A stretch of DNA of 64,000 bases from Verrucomicrobiota bacterium (GTDB lineage Bacteria; Verrucomicrobiota; Verrucomicrobiia; Limisphaerales; J093), in contig JADJWF010000001.1 in the NCBI GenBank assembly GCA_016716505.1, positions 310,001 to 374,000 of the forward strand, in the 5' to 3' direction. Shown piece by piece: positions 53,978 through 63,349 of this stretch. Made by a program: the position numbers and the translations under genes. Position 1 is the stretch's first letter. Every line of letters begins with the position of its first letter. The notes under the pieces were generated by a model. It searched no databases and had not been told where the DNA came from. It worked only from the letters and a program-made list of their open reading frames with translations.

Positions 53978-55000
53978 ATGAGCGCAGATACGAGCAAGAC
54001 CGCCTCCCGCCCGAAACCGAAGGAAAGCCCCGCCGGTCGTTGGATTTCGTTCCGCCCCGAGATCAAGGTGCTGGATTGCACCATCCGCGACGGGGGACTG
54101 ATGAACAACCATCAGTTCGACGACGGCGTGGTGAAGGCGGTGTACGAGACGTGCGTCGCGGCCGGCGTGGACTATATGGAGATCGGCTACAAGGCGTCGC
54201 GCCGGAACCTCAAGGTGGGCGAGTACGGCGCGTGGAAATACTGCCTCGAGGAGGACATCCGCCGGATCGTCGGGGACAACCCCACCTCGCTGAAACTCTC
54301 GGTCATGGCGGACGCCGAGAAGTGCGACTACAAGGAGGACATCCCGCCCAAGTCGCAGAGCGTCGTGGACATGGTCCGCGTGGCCACGTACATCAACCAG
54401 ATCCCGACCGCGCTCGACATGGTGAAAGACGCCCACGACAAGGGCTACGAGACGACCCTGAACCTCATGGCTGTCTCGACCGTCCCGGAGCGGGAACTGA
54501 ACGAAGGTCTGGAACTCATGGTCACCTCCGAGGCGAAGGCCATCTACGTGGTGGACAGCTTCGGCTCGCTCTATGGGGAGCAGGTGAGTTTCCTGGTCAA
54601 GAAATACCTCGGCTACTGCAAGCCGGCGGGCAAGGAGGTGGGGGTCCACATGCACAACAACCTTCAACTTGCGTTCGCCAATACCGTGGAGGGCATTGTG
54701 CGCGGGGCGAACTTCCTCGACGCCACGCTGGCCGGCCTCGGCCGCGGTGCGGGCAATTGTGCGATGGAACTGCTGCTGGCGTTTCTCCACAACCCCAAGT
54801 ACGACCTCCGGCCCGTGCTGGGCTGCGTGCAGCAGCACATTGAGCCGCTGCGAGCAAAGCTGCTGTGGGGCTTTGATCTGCCGTATCTGTTGACCGGCTA
54901 TCTCAACCAGCATCCGCGGGCGGCGATCAAATTCAAGGAAGCCGAACTGACCGGCGAGAAGGGCGACATCCTCAGGTTTTACGACACGGTCACCGAGTAG
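53978..55000 (+). CDS. DRE-TIM aldolase (HMGL-like family)
   Basis: A 340-residue enzyme from an ATG at 53978. It has the DRE-TIM metallolyase opening IKVLDCTIRDGGLMNNHQF, where the Arg-Asp pair and the first Asp are catalytic/metal-binding. YMEIGYKASRR follows, then TLNLMAVSTVPERELNEGLE and the HxH metal site VGVHMHNNLQLAFANTVEG. It ends with LDATLAGLGRGAGNCAMELL. Close relatives are 4-hydroxy-2-oxovalerate aldolases, and some sit in cell-surface sugar or acid biosynthesis clusters. The DmpF-type aldehyde dehydrogenase partner is absent here, so the reaction is uncertain. Confidence 0.82.
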   Translation: MSADTSKTASRPKPKESPAGRWISFRPEIKVLDCTIRDGGLMNNHQFDDGVVKAVYETCVAAGVDYMEIGYKASRRNLKVGEYGAWKYCLEEDIRRIVGDNPTSLKLSVMADAEKCDYKEDIPPKSQSVVDMVRVATYINQIPTALDMVKDAHDKGYETTLNLMAVSTVPERELNEGLELMVTSEAKAIYVVDSFGSLYGEQVSFLVKKYLGYCKPAGKEVGVHMHNNLQLAFANTVEGIVRGANFLDATLAGLGRGAGNCAMELLLAFLHNPKYDLRPVLGCVQQHIEPLRAKLLWGFDLPYLLTGYLNQHPRAAIKFKEAELTGEKGDILRFYDTVTE

Positions 55001-55018
55001 CCTCGCCTCCCTCCGGCC

Positions 55019-55468
55019 ATGAGTTCCGCCCACTGGCATCTCATCACTTCCCATGCGCCGTTGTTCGGCATCGGGTTTTCCCTGGTGCTGCTCGCTTGGG
55101 GACTGCTGCGACGCAGCGCGGACGTTCAACGCGCCGCGTTGGGCCTTTATGTGGCCAGCGCGCTGCTGGTCTTGCCGGCGTACTTCACCGGCCAGCCCGC
55201 CTTGGGCGCGGTCAAGGGGGTTCCCGGGTACGCGCCAGAAGTGGCGGATCGCCATGCAGACGTGGCCGCGCTGTCGCTCGCCGCGACCTTGGTCGCCGGC
55301 GGGGCTGCCGCGGCAGCGATGGTGGTTTCACGACGCGGCCAGGGGTTGTCGCCGCTCTGGGTCGGGGCCATCGCCCTGACGGGGCTGCTGGCGGTGGCGA
55401 GCCTGGCCTGGGCGTCGAATCTGGGTGGGCAGATTCGTCACGTCGAAATTCGCTACACGCCGCAATGA
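55019..55468 (+). CDS. Four-helix membrane protein
   Basis: A 149-residue membrane protein with four hydrophobic segments: LFGIGFSLVLLAWGLL, LYVASALLVLPAYFTG, AALSLAATLVAGGAAAAAMV and LWVGAIALTGLLAVASLAWA. The first part, HWHLITSHAPLFGIGF, carries two histidines. It resembles small uncharacterised DUF2231-like membrane proteins. It lies 18 bp after the aldolase gene and 22 bp before nuoI, so it may be transcribed with them. Confidence 0.6.
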   Translation: MSSAHWHLITSHAPLFGIGFSLVLLAWGLLRRSADVQRAALGLYVASALLVLPAYFTGQPALGAVKGVPGYAPEVADRHADVAALSLAATLVAGGAAAAAMVVSRRGQGLSPLWVGAIALTGLLAVASLAWASNLGGQIRHVEIRYTPQ

Positions 55469-55490
55469 TCACGGCGTCGCACGCGCAATC

Positions 55491-56072
55491 ATGTTAGGCT
55501 CGGGCATCGTCAAGGGTTTCGTCGAAACGGCGCGGAATTTCGTGGGCAGCTTCCACGACCCGGAGCGGCTGGTGACCATCGAGTACCCGGATGAGCGTCA
55601 GGAGTTGCCCGAGAACTCGCGCAATTTCCCGATGCTCGTGTACGACGGCGACGACCCGATGAAAGGGCTGCGCTGCGTGGCCTGCAAGATCTGCGAGAAG
55701 GAGTGCCCGCCTCAATGCATCTACATCGAGGTCGAGCGCGACGCCAAGGGCAAGGCGCTCAAGCACCCGCGGATCTTCGACCTCGACATTTCGGTGTGCA
55801 TGAGCTGCCAGATCTGCGTGGAGGTCTGTCCCTTCGATGCCATCAAGATGGATACCGCCTTCGAGCTGAGCACCGACAACCGCTTTGGCGGGCTGTTGTT
55901 GAACAAGCACCAACTGGCGAAACCCAATTCGTATTACCGGGCGATTCACCCGCTCGAAGCCGCCGAGGTGGATGAACGGCTGGCAGCCGAGCAGGCCAAG
56001 GCAGCGGCAAAGGCGAAAGCGGCGGCGGCGAAAGCGCCGGCTCCCGCCGCCGTCAACGCAGTGGCGACCTGA
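55491..56072 (+). CDS. nuoI: NADH-quinone oxidoreductase subunit I
   Basis: A 193-residue ferredoxin-like subunit from an ATG at 55491. Two [4Fe-4S] cluster motifs are visible: CVACKICEKECPPQC near residue 65 and CMSCQICVEVCPFDA near 103. They carry electrons towards the quinone. The C-terminal tail (residues about 165-193) is Ala/Lys-rich (AEQAKAAAKAKAAAAKAPAP) and longer than usual. It stands first in the membrane-arm operon and before nuoH, the reverse of the common H-I order. Confidence 0.94.
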   Translation: MLGSGIVKGFVETARNFVGSFHDPERLVTIEYPDERQELPENSRNFPMLVYDGDDPMKGLRCVACKICEKECPPQCIYIEVERDAKGKALKHPRIFDLDISVCMSCQICVEVCPFDAIKMDTAFELSTDNRFGGLLLNKHQLAKPNSYYRAIHPLEAAEVDERLAAEQAKAAAKAKAAAAKAPAPAAVNAVAT

Positions 56073-56075
56073 GCG

Positions 56076-57272
56076 ATGTTCGAGCTCTTTGACCAGTTGT
56101 TCGTCAACCTGAAGCACGCCGTCGTCGGCGCGTTGCCCGAGGGCTGGCGGGGGCTGGCGTCGCCGTTGATTTCCGCGGCGGCAATTTTGGGTGTCTTCGC
56201 GTCGCTCTTCGCGCTGACGGTCCTGGTGGAGCGCAAGGGGCTGGGCCGCATTCAGAACCGGCCGGGGCCCAATCGCGTGGGCCCGGCGGGCCTGCTGCAG
56301 CCGTTGGCGGATTTCATCAAGGCTCTGACCAAGGAAGACATTGTCCCGGTCTCCGCCGACAAGGTGCTCCACTTCCTCGCGCCGGTGGTGATGCTCGCGC
56401 CCGTGTTGCTCGCCTACGCCGTGCTGCCCTTTGGCCGGAACATGGTGGCGGTGGACTTCGATGCCGGCCTCTTGTTCTTCTTCGCCGCCGGAGCGTGCGT
56501 CGAGCTGGCCGTCTTCATGGCAGGGTGGTCGAGTCACAACAAGTTTTCCCTGCTCGGGGCGATGCGGGCCATCGCCCAGATGATCAGCTACGAACTGCCG
56601 CTGATTCTCGCCACCCTCGGGGTGGTGATGCTGGTGGGCTCGCTGTCGCTCGAGGACATCGTGGACAGCCAGGCCGGTCACCACTGGGGCTGGTTGGCCC
56701 GGTGGTGGGTGTTCACGCCGTGGGGGCTGGCGGCCTTCGTCATCTTCCTCATCGCCGCCACCGCTGAGTCGAATCGCGCCCCGTTTGATCTGCCGGAAGG
56801 CGAGGCGGAACTCGTGGCCGGGCATCTGGTCGAGTACTCCGGCTTCAAATACGCCATCTTCTTCATCGCCGAGTATCTCGGGCTGTTTGCGGTCAGCGCG
56901 CTGGCGATCACGCTGTTTCTCGGGGGCTGGCACGCGCCGGTGGCCGGGCTGGACTGGCTGCCCTCGTGGTTTTGGTTCGGCGTGAAACTGGCCGGGTTCA
57001 TCGTCTTTTTCATCTGGGTGCGGGGAACCCTGCCGCGCGTGCGGGTGGACCACCTGATGGGCTTCGCATGGAAGTTTCTGCTCCCGCTGGTTTTGTGGAA
57101 TCTCGTGGTGGCGGCCGTGTGGTGGTACTCGCGAGGGTGGGCGTTCGCCGGCGCCGGAATCCTGCGCTGGGTCGGGTGCGCGGCGATGATTCTCATCCCG
57201 TACTCGCTGCTGGGCCGCGCGTTGTACACGCGCCACGGCCTCGGCCCACGGACCTATCGGCTTGTCGCGTGA
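56076..57272 (+). CDS. nuoH: NADH-quinone oxidoreductase subunit H
   Basis: A 398-residue integral membrane subunit that forms part of the quinone chamber. It has the family motif VERKGLGRIQNRPGPNRVGP followed by LLQPLADFIKALTKED, and the acidic loop ESNRAPFDLPEGEAELVAGH, then VEYSGFKYAIFFIAEYLG. At least eight transmembrane segments are visible. It begins 3 bp after nuoI and ends 7 bp before nuoJ. Confidence 0.95.
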   Translation: MFELFDQLFVNLKHAVVGALPEGWRGLASPLISAAAILGVFASLFALTVLVERKGLGRIQNRPGPNRVGPAGLLQPLADFIKALTKEDIVPVSADKVLHFLAPVVMLAPVLLAYAVLPFGRNMVAVDFDAGLLFFFAAGACVELAVFMAGWSSHNKFSLLGAMRAIAQMISYELPLILATLGVVMLVGSLSLEDIVDSQAGHHWGWLARWWVFTPWGLAAFVIFLIAATAESNRAPFDLPEGEAELVAGHLVEYSGFKYAIFFIAEYLGLFAVSALAITLFLGGWHAPVAGLDWLPSWFWFGVKLAGFIVFFIWVRGTLPRVRVDHLMGFAWKFLLPLVLWNLVVAAVWWYSRGWAFAGAGILRWVGCAAMILIPYSLLGRALYTRHGLGPRTYRLVA

Positions 57273-57279
57273 AGACCCG

Positions 57280-57789
57280 ATGAACACCGCGCTGCTGATT
57301 TTTGCGACGATCACGCTGGCCGGAGCCGCCGCCGCGATGACCCTTCGGAACCTGATTCACTGCGCCCTGGCCGGGGCTGTGGCGTTTCTCGGCCTGGCCG
57401 GGTTGTTCCTCGGATTGGGCGCGGAGTTTGTCGCCTTCGGACAGGTGCTGGTCTATGTGGGCGCGGTGGCAATCCTGATCGTGATTGCCGTCCTGTTGAC
57501 CCGGCCCGCGCGCGTTGCGGGCGAATCCCCGCGGGTCGAGCCGTGGTTGCCCGGTGTGGGCATTGGTGTGTTGGTGACCGGCGCCCTGGTGGCCATGGTG
57601 AAGGCAAGCCTCGTGGCTCGGTCGCCGGAGGCGGTGTCGTCGCCCGCCGCCCCGGTCAAGGCAATCGGCGAACGGTTGATGACCACGTACGTCCTGCCCC
57701 TGGAGGTGCTGGGGCTGTTGCTGACGGCGGCATTGATCGGAGCGGTGCTGCTGGCGCTGCGCGATCCCGGGGAGGCGCGCCGGCCATGA
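57280..57789 (+). CDS. nuoJ: NADH-quinone oxidoreductase subunit J
   Basis: A 169-residue membrane subunit from an ATG at 57280. The pi-bulge helix region GAEFVAFGQVLVYVGAVAIL and IVIAVLLTRP are typical. Five hydrophobic segments are seen. Its stop overlaps the nuoK start (ATGA), which indicates coupled translation. Confidence 0.93.
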   Translation: MNTALLIFATITLAGAAAAMTLRNLIHCALAGAVAFLGLAGLFLGLGAEFVAFGQVLVYVGAVAILIVIAVLLTRPARVAGESPRVEPWLPGVGIGVLVTGALVAMVKASLVARSPEAVSSPAAPVKAIGERLMTTYVLPLEVLGLLLTAALIGAVLLALRDPGEARRP

Positions 57790-58097
57790 GCACCCTGCAG
57801 AGTTTCCTGATCGTCTCGGCCTTGCTGTTTGGCATCGGCCTGACGGGTGTGTTGACGCGCCGGAACGCGATCCTCGTGCTGCTCGGCATCGAGTTCATGC
57901 TCAACGCGGCGAACCTCAACTTCATCGCGTTTTGGCGATTCGGCCCGAATCCAGAAGCGCTGACCGGGGTGATGTTTGCGCTGTTCGCCATCGCCGTGGC
58001 GGCCGCGGAAGCGGCGGTGGGTTTGGCGCTGGTGATCGCGATCTACCGCCATGCCCGGACCGCGAACCTCGACGCAGTGGAGGAGTTGAAGGGGTGA
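57786..58097 (+). CDS. nuoK: NADH-quinone oxidoreductase subunit K
   Basis: A 103-residue three-helix subunit from an ATG at 57786. It carries the conserved membrane glutamates in LVLLGIEFMLNAANLNFIAF and AIAVAAAEAAVGLALVIAIY, which form part of the proton path. Length is standard. It overlaps nuoJ by 4 bp. Confidence 0.95.
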   Translation: MSTLQSFLIVSALLFGIGLTGVLTRRNAILVLLGIEFMLNAANLNFIAFWRFGPNPEALTGVMFALFAIAVAAAEAAVGLALVIAIYRHARTANLDAVEELKG

Positions 58098-58223
58098 AGG
58101 CGCGAGGGCCTCAAGCGTGCGGTAGGAACTGCGTGCGACGCACTCGTGGCCGCCTCGGCGACCTCGCCCGGCTCCCCCGGCGCCCTTCCCGGATGCTTCC
58201 GCTGTCCTGCTGACCAGCGTCGC

Positions 58224-60287
58224 ATGACCTCACCCGCCGCCTATCTCTGGCTGATCCCGGTGCTGCCGCTGCTGGCGGCGGGAATCTCGGCCGTGCTGCC
58301 GCGGGCAAGCCGTCGCTGGGCCGCCGGGTTGGCGATCGCGTCCCTGGCGGCTGGACTCGGTCTGTCGCTGATGGCGTTTTTCGCGACGGTGGGAACGGCC
58401 TCGCACGGGGCGGTGGCGCATGACCCGCGCAACTTTCCGTGGCTCTCGCTCGGCGGAGAAGCGGTCCGGTTGGGGTGGGTGCTCGACCCGCTGACCGCCG
58501 TGATGCTGGTGATGGTGACCCTCGTGGGGCTGCTGATCTTCATCTACAGCACCGGCTACATGGCGCACGACGACAACTTCACCCGGTTCTTTTGTTTCCT
58601 GGCACTGTTTGCCGCTGCGATGCTCGGGCTGGTGATCGCCAACAGCCTGTTGCTGCTGTTCATCTGCTGGGAACTGGTTGGGCTGGCTTCGTATCTCTTG
58701 ATCGGCTTCTGGTACCGCCAGCCGAGCGCGGCGGCCGCGGCGAAAAAGGCGTTCATCACCACGCGCATTGGCGACCTGGGTCTGCTGCTGGGCATGGTCT
58801 GGCTGTACCATGAGACGGGCACGCTGCTGTTCTACGACGACGGCCGCGGCTGCCTCGAGCACTCGGCACTGACCCAACTGGCGACGCAGGCCACGCTCGG
58901 GGGAATGGGCCTTTCGACCGCGATTTCACTGCTGATCTTCTGCGGCGCGATTGGCAAGTCCGGCCAGGTCCCGTTGCACGTGTGGTTGCCCGACGCGATG
59001 GAGGGCCCCACGCCGGTGAGCGCGCTGATCCACGCGGCGACGATGGTGGCGGCGGGCGTGTTCCTGCTGGCGCGGATGTATCCGCTGATTGCCGCGCACC
59101 CCGTGGGGACGCCGGCGGAAACGGCGGCGCTGCAGGCGGTGACCTGGGTGGGAGCCATAACGGCCGTGTTCGCCGCGTGCATCGCTGTGGCGCAGAATGA
59201 TCTCAAGCGGATCCTCGCGTATTCCACGGTTTCGCAACTGGGCTTCATGATGCTGGGGATCGGCGTGGGCGGCGTGGCCGTGGGGATGTTCCACCTGATC
59301 ACCCACGCATTCTTCAAGGCGCTGCTGTTTCTGGGCGCGGGCTTGGTCATTCACGGCTGCCACGAGGAACAGGACATCCGGCGGATGGGTGGCTTGCGTC
59401 GTTGGATGCCGGTTACGTTCGCGACCTATGCCGTCGGGATGCTGGCGCTCGCGGGCTTCCCGCTGGTGTTCTCGGGTTTCTGGAGCAAGGACGAAATCCT
59501 TCACGCCGCGCACGGTTGGCCGGTGTCGAAGGTGCCGCTGTATCTGGGCCTGGTGGGGGCCTTGCTCACGGCGTTCTACATGACGCGCCAGGTGTGCCAC
59601 GTGTTCTTCGGCGAGTGGCGCGGCGGGAACGGGCGCACGGCTGGCGCGGCGACGCCCCACGAAAGCCCGCCGGTGATGACCGTGCCGCTGGCGGTGCTGG
59701 CCGGCTTCGCGGTGCTGCTGGGCTTCCTCGGCACGCCGGCATGGCCGTGGTTCCAGGCCTTCCTGACGGGCGAGGAACTGGCATTCAAACCGTCGAAGCT
59801 CTTCGCGTGGGAGCATCTGTCACTGCTGCTGGCGTCGTCCTGTCTCGCGCTCGGTGGCATGGCGCTGGGCTGGTGGTTGTACGGCCGCCGGCCCCTGGAC
59901 AGCGCTGAGTCGCCGGACGCCCTCGCCATGCGGTGGCCGGCGGTGTATCGGGTGCTGGCCGGCAAGTTCTTCGTGGACGAGTTGTACGAGGCCACCGTGG
60001 TTCGCTGGCACGCGGGTTGGGCGCGAGTCTGCGACCTGCTGGACCGGTGGCTCTGGGGTGGAGCGGTGCTGGCCCTTCAGGGGATCGCTTGGGGGCTGTC
60101 GTGGGTGAGCAAGGTCCTGGATGAATTCGGCATCAACCTCGGCTTCGATCTGGTGTGCGGGCGGGTGCGGCGCGCCGCCGGGCTGACCGCCACTCTGCAG
60201 GATGGCCGGCTGCCCAACTATCTGCGGGCGCTTGCGCTGGCATTGGCGCTGTTGCTCCTGTTGCTGACCTGGGGGGTGAAGGGATGA
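58224..60287 (+). CDS. nuoL: NADH-quinone oxidoreductase subunit L
   Basis: A 687-residue antiporter-like subunit from an ATG at 58224. It has the core LIFCGAIGKSGQVPLHVWLP, then DAMEGPTPVSALIHAATMVA, NDLKRILAYSTVSQLGFMML and LITHAFFKALLFLGAG, with the conserved Lys and Glu of the proton channel. The C-terminal part (after about 560) contains the lateral-helix region and final helices. It is somewhat longer than many NuoL proteins. It ends with an ATGA overlap into the first nuoM. Confidence 0.95.
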   Translation: MTSPAAYLWLIPVLPLLAAGISAVLPRASRRWAAGLAIASLAAGLGLSLMAFFATVGTASHGAVAHDPRNFPWLSLGGEAVRLGWVLDPLTAVMLVMVTLVGLLIFIYSTGYMAHDDNFTRFFCFLALFAAAMLGLVIANSLLLLFICWELVGLASYLLIGFWYRQPSAAAAAKKAFITTRIGDLGLLLGMVWLYHETGTLLFYDDGRGCLEHSALTQLATQATLGGMGLSTAISLLIFCGAIGKSGQVPLHVWLPDAMEGPTPVSALIHAATMVAAGVFLLARMYPLIAAHPVGTPAETAALQAVTWVGAITAVFAACIAVAQNDLKRILAYSTVSQLGFMMLGIGVGGVAVGMFHLITHAFFKALLFLGAGLVIHGCHEEQDIRRMGGLRRWMPVTFATYAVGMLALAGFPLVFSGFWSKDEILHAAHGWPVSKVPLYLGLVGALLTAFYMTRQVCHVFFGEWRGGNGRTAGAATPHESPPVMTVPLAVLAGFAVLLGFLGTPAWPWFQAFLTGEELAFKPSKLFAWEHLSLLLASSCLALGGMALGWWLYGRRPLDSAESPDALAMRWPAVYRVLAGKFFVDELYEATVVRWHAGWARVCDLLDRWLWGGAVLALQGIAWGLSWVSKVLDEFGINLGFDLVCGRVRRAAGLTATLQDGRLPNYLRALALALALLLLLLTWGVKG

Positions 60288-61840
60288 ACTCCGTGCCCCT
60301 CCTCTCTTTGCTGACCTTTACCCCGCTGCTCGGCGGCCTCGCGCTGTTGTTCGTGTCGCCGGCCCGATCGGCCACGGCGCGCCGGCTCGCGCTCGCGGTA
60401 AGCGGCCTGGTGCTTGTCCTCACCCTGGTGATGCTGGCCGGTTTTGACTCGCGGCGGGCGGACCTCCAGTTCGTTGAGCGCGGCGCATGGGTGCCGACGC
60501 TGGCGGTCGAATACTTCCTGGGCGTGGACGGGCTGGGCGTGACCCTGCTGCTGCTGACCGCGCTGGTGACGCCGCTGGCGTTGCTCCTCTCGGGGCGGGT
60601 CGAGGAACGGGCGCCGCTGTACCATTCGCTGGTGTTGTTCGTTCAGGCCGGGCTCGTTGGTACGTTCACGGCGCAGAACTTTTTCCACTGGTTCCTCTAC
60701 TGGGAGCTCAGCCTCGTGCCGGCGTTCTTCCTCGTGCGCCTGTGGGGTGGACCGGAACGCGGGCCGGCAGCGACGCAGTTCTTCGTCTATACGATGGTCG
60801 GCAGCATCGCGATGTTGCTGGCGTTCCTCGCGTTGTTCCTGGCGACGGGCCGATTCAACTTTCCCGAACTCGCCGCGCTGGCCGCGGATGGCGGGCTGGC
60901 CGCCGCCTTCGCGGGCAAGCTGACCTGGGCCAGCCTCTCGAACGAAACCCTCGCGCTGCTGGTGTTCGGCGGCGTGTTTCTGGGACTGGCGGTGAAGGTG
61001 CCGGTGATCCCCTTTCACACCTGGCTGCCGGCCGCGTACGCGGAGGCGCCGTCGCCGGTGACCATGTTGCTGACCGGGTTGATGTCGAAAATGGGCGTCT
61101 ATGGTTTCCTGCGCATCCTGGTGCCGATCTTTCCGGACCAACTTCGCGCGTGGCTGACACCACTGCTCTGGCTGGCGGTGCTGACCATCGTCTGCGCAGC
61201 GGCCGCGGCCTTTGCGCAGCGCGACCTGAAACGGCTCCTCGCGTACTCCTCGATCAACCACCTGGGCTACTGCCTGCTGGGAATCTTCGCCGCGCTGCGC
61301 GCCACTGGCGACGACGCCCGGCTGGCGGCCGAGGCGGTGGCCGCGCTCAACGGGGTGGTCCTCCAGATGTTCAATCACGGCCTGACCGCGTCCGCGCTTT
61401 TCGGGTTCATGGCCCTGTTGGAACGGCGGACGGAAGGGCGGCGCAACTGCGACGACTTTGGCGGTCTGCGGCAGGTCGCGCCGGTCTTCTGCGGGCTCAT
61501 GGGCATCGCCGTGTTTTCGTCGCTGGGCCTTCCAGGGCTGAACGGTTTCGTGGGCGAGTTCCTGATTTTCAAGGGCGCCTTTCCGCTCGCGCCGTGGGCG
61601 GCAGCGTTGTCGGTATTGGGTCTGCTGATCACGGCGGTCTTTCTCCTCACGCTGATGCAGCGCGTGTTTCACGGTCCGCTGAATCCACGATGGGCGTCAT
61701 TCCCCGACCTCACGACCGGTGAGCGGTGGCTGGTCGGGCCGGCGATCGCGCTCCTGTTCGTGCTCGGCGTGTATCCGCAAGTGCTGGTGGGTGTGTTTGA
61801 CGCCACGATCACGGCCACGGCCGGCCGGCTCGCCCCGTAA
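60284..61840 (+). CDS. nuoM: NADH-quinone oxidoreductase subunit M (first copy)
   Basis: A 518-residue antiporter-like subunit from an ATG at 60284, overlapping the nuoL stop. Key segments are NFFHWFLYWELSLVPAFFLV, VKVPVIPFHTWLPAAYAEAP, SPVTMLLTGLMSKMGVYGFL and QRDLKRLLAYSSINHLGYCL, then LQMFNHGLTASALFGFMALL. The channel Lys and the Glu in the WELS helix are present. A second nuoM-type gene follows after 5 bp and is only moderately similar, so it is an old duplicate. Confidence 0.94.
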   Translation: MNSVPLLSLLTFTPLLGGLALLFVSPARSATARRLALAVSGLVLVLTLVMLAGFDSRRADLQFVERGAWVPTLAVEYFLGVDGLGVTLLLLTALVTPLALLLSGRVEERAPLYHSLVLFVQAGLVGTFTAQNFFHWFLYWELSLVPAFFLVRLWGGPERGPAATQFFVYTMVGSIAMLLAFLALFLATGRFNFPELAALAADGGLAAAFAGKLTWASLSNETLALLVFGGVFLGLAVKVPVIPFHTWLPAAYAEAPSPVTMLLTGLMSKMGVYGFLRILVPIFPDQLRAWLTPLLWLAVLTIVCAAAAAFAQRDLKRLLAYSSINHLGYCLLGIFAALRATGDDARLAAEAVAALNGVVLQMFNHGLTASALFGFMALLERRTEGRRNCDDFGGLRQVAPVFCGLMGIAVFSSLGLPGLNGFVGEFLIFKGAFPLAPWAAALSVLGLLITAVFLLTLMQRVFHGPLNPRWASFPDLTTGERWLVGPAIALLFVLGVYPQVLVGVFDATITATAGRLAP

Positions 61841-61845
61841 CGACG

Positions 61846-63349
61846 ATGCTCGCCTGGACGATCTATCTGAGTTTCGCCGGAGTGGTGGCGCTGATGCTGT
61901 GGCCGCGGGCCGGTGCCGGCGTCGCGCGCTGGCTCGCGCTGGTCACGGCGCTCGCCGGCCTGGTGGTGGGTTTGGTCGGGGCGATCCGTTTCGATCCCGC
62001 GGCGGGCCTGACGACCGTGGTTCGCCTGCCGTGGATTCCCGCGCTGGGCAGCGAGTACTTCCTCGCGGTGGATGGTATCAATCTCGTGCTGGTGGTGCTT
62101 ACGGGGATTGCCGCCGTGGCGGGCGTGCTGTTCGCCTGGAACATCGAACAGCGGCCGCGCGAGTTCTTCTCCTTCTATCTCGCACTGATCGGCGGTGTGT
62201 ACGGCGTGTTCCTGAGTTTTGATCTGCTGCTGCTGTTCGTCTTTTACGAGATCGCGATCATCCCGAAGTACTTCTTGATCGCCATTTGGGGCTCGACCCG
62301 GCGCGAGTACGGCGCGATGAAGCTGGTGCTCTACTCGCTGGTGGGCAGCGCGATGGTGCTGGCCGGCATGGTGGCTGCCGTCGTGGTCGCTGCCCAACAG
62401 ACTGGACAGTCCACGTTCGATCTCGCGGCGCTGGCGCAGGTGACGTTCGCGCCGGCCTTCCAGAAATGGGCGTTTCCGCTGGTGTTTGTGGGCTTCGCTG
62501 TGCTGGCGGGCCTGTGGCCGTTCCACACCTGGGCGCCGACCGGTCACGTCGCCGCGCCGACCGCGGCTTCGATGCTGCTCGCGGGTGTGGTCATGAAGCT
62601 CGGGGCCTACGGCGCCTTGCGCGTGGCAATGACGTTGTTTCCAGCGGGGCTGCTGGCATGGCAAACGCCGCTGGCGGTGCTGGCGGTGGTGGGCATCGTG
62701 TACGGGGGCGCTGGTGGCGCTGGTGCAGTCGGACTTCAAGTTCGTGATCGGCTACTCGAGCGTGAGCCACATGGGTTTCGTGCTGCTGGGACTGGTGACG
62801 CTCCACCACCTCGGCGTCAGCGGCGCCGTCCTGCAGATGTTTTCCCACGGGATCATCGCCGGCCTGCTGTTCGCCGTGGTGGGGCGGATGGTCTATGACC
62901 GCACGCACACCCGCGAGCTGGGCGAGCTCGAAAAGTTGAACTTGAACCGTGCGCTGCCGTTTGCCGCGGTGACGTTCGTCCTCGCGGGCGTGGCCTCCAT
63001 GGGCCTGCCGGGTTTCAGCGGTTTTGTGGCGGAACTGTCCGTGCTGGTGGGCGCCTGGCACGCCTTCCCCGCCCTGGCCGGGGTGGCGGGCTTGGGCATC
63101 CTGGTGGGCGTGGCGTTCACCCTGCGGGCGATCCAGAAGGCCTTCTTCGCCGATACCCTTCCGCCGGGGAGTCCCCCGCCCGCGCCATCGCCGGTGCTGG
63201 AGCCGATTTCATTCCCGGAGCGGGTCGGGGCCGTGCTGCTGATCAGCACGTCGCTGGTGATCGGGTTGTATCCGCGCCTGCTCCTCGACCTCATTACTCC
63301 GTCGGTGGTGACGCTGCTGGACAACCTGCGGAAAGGAGCCGCGCTGTGA
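61846..63349 (+). pseudogene. nuoM: NADH-quinone oxidoreductase subunit M (second copy), frameshifted
   Basis: A second NuoM-type subunit of about 500 residues, read in two frames. The first part (61846 to about 62708) has DLLLLFVFYEIAIIPKYFLI, GLWPFHTWAPTGHVAAPTAA and SMLLAGVVMKLGAYGALRVA. Sense continues one frame over from 62709: ALVALVQSDFKFVIGYSSVS, MGFVLLGLVTLHHLGVSGAV, MFSHGIIAGLLF, and on to the stop at 63349. Removing one G from the G5 run at 62704-62708 restores a full protein (VGIVYGALVALVQSDFK). It could be a sequencing or assembly error, or a real one-base lesion. Everything else looks under coding constraint. Confidence 0.85.
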
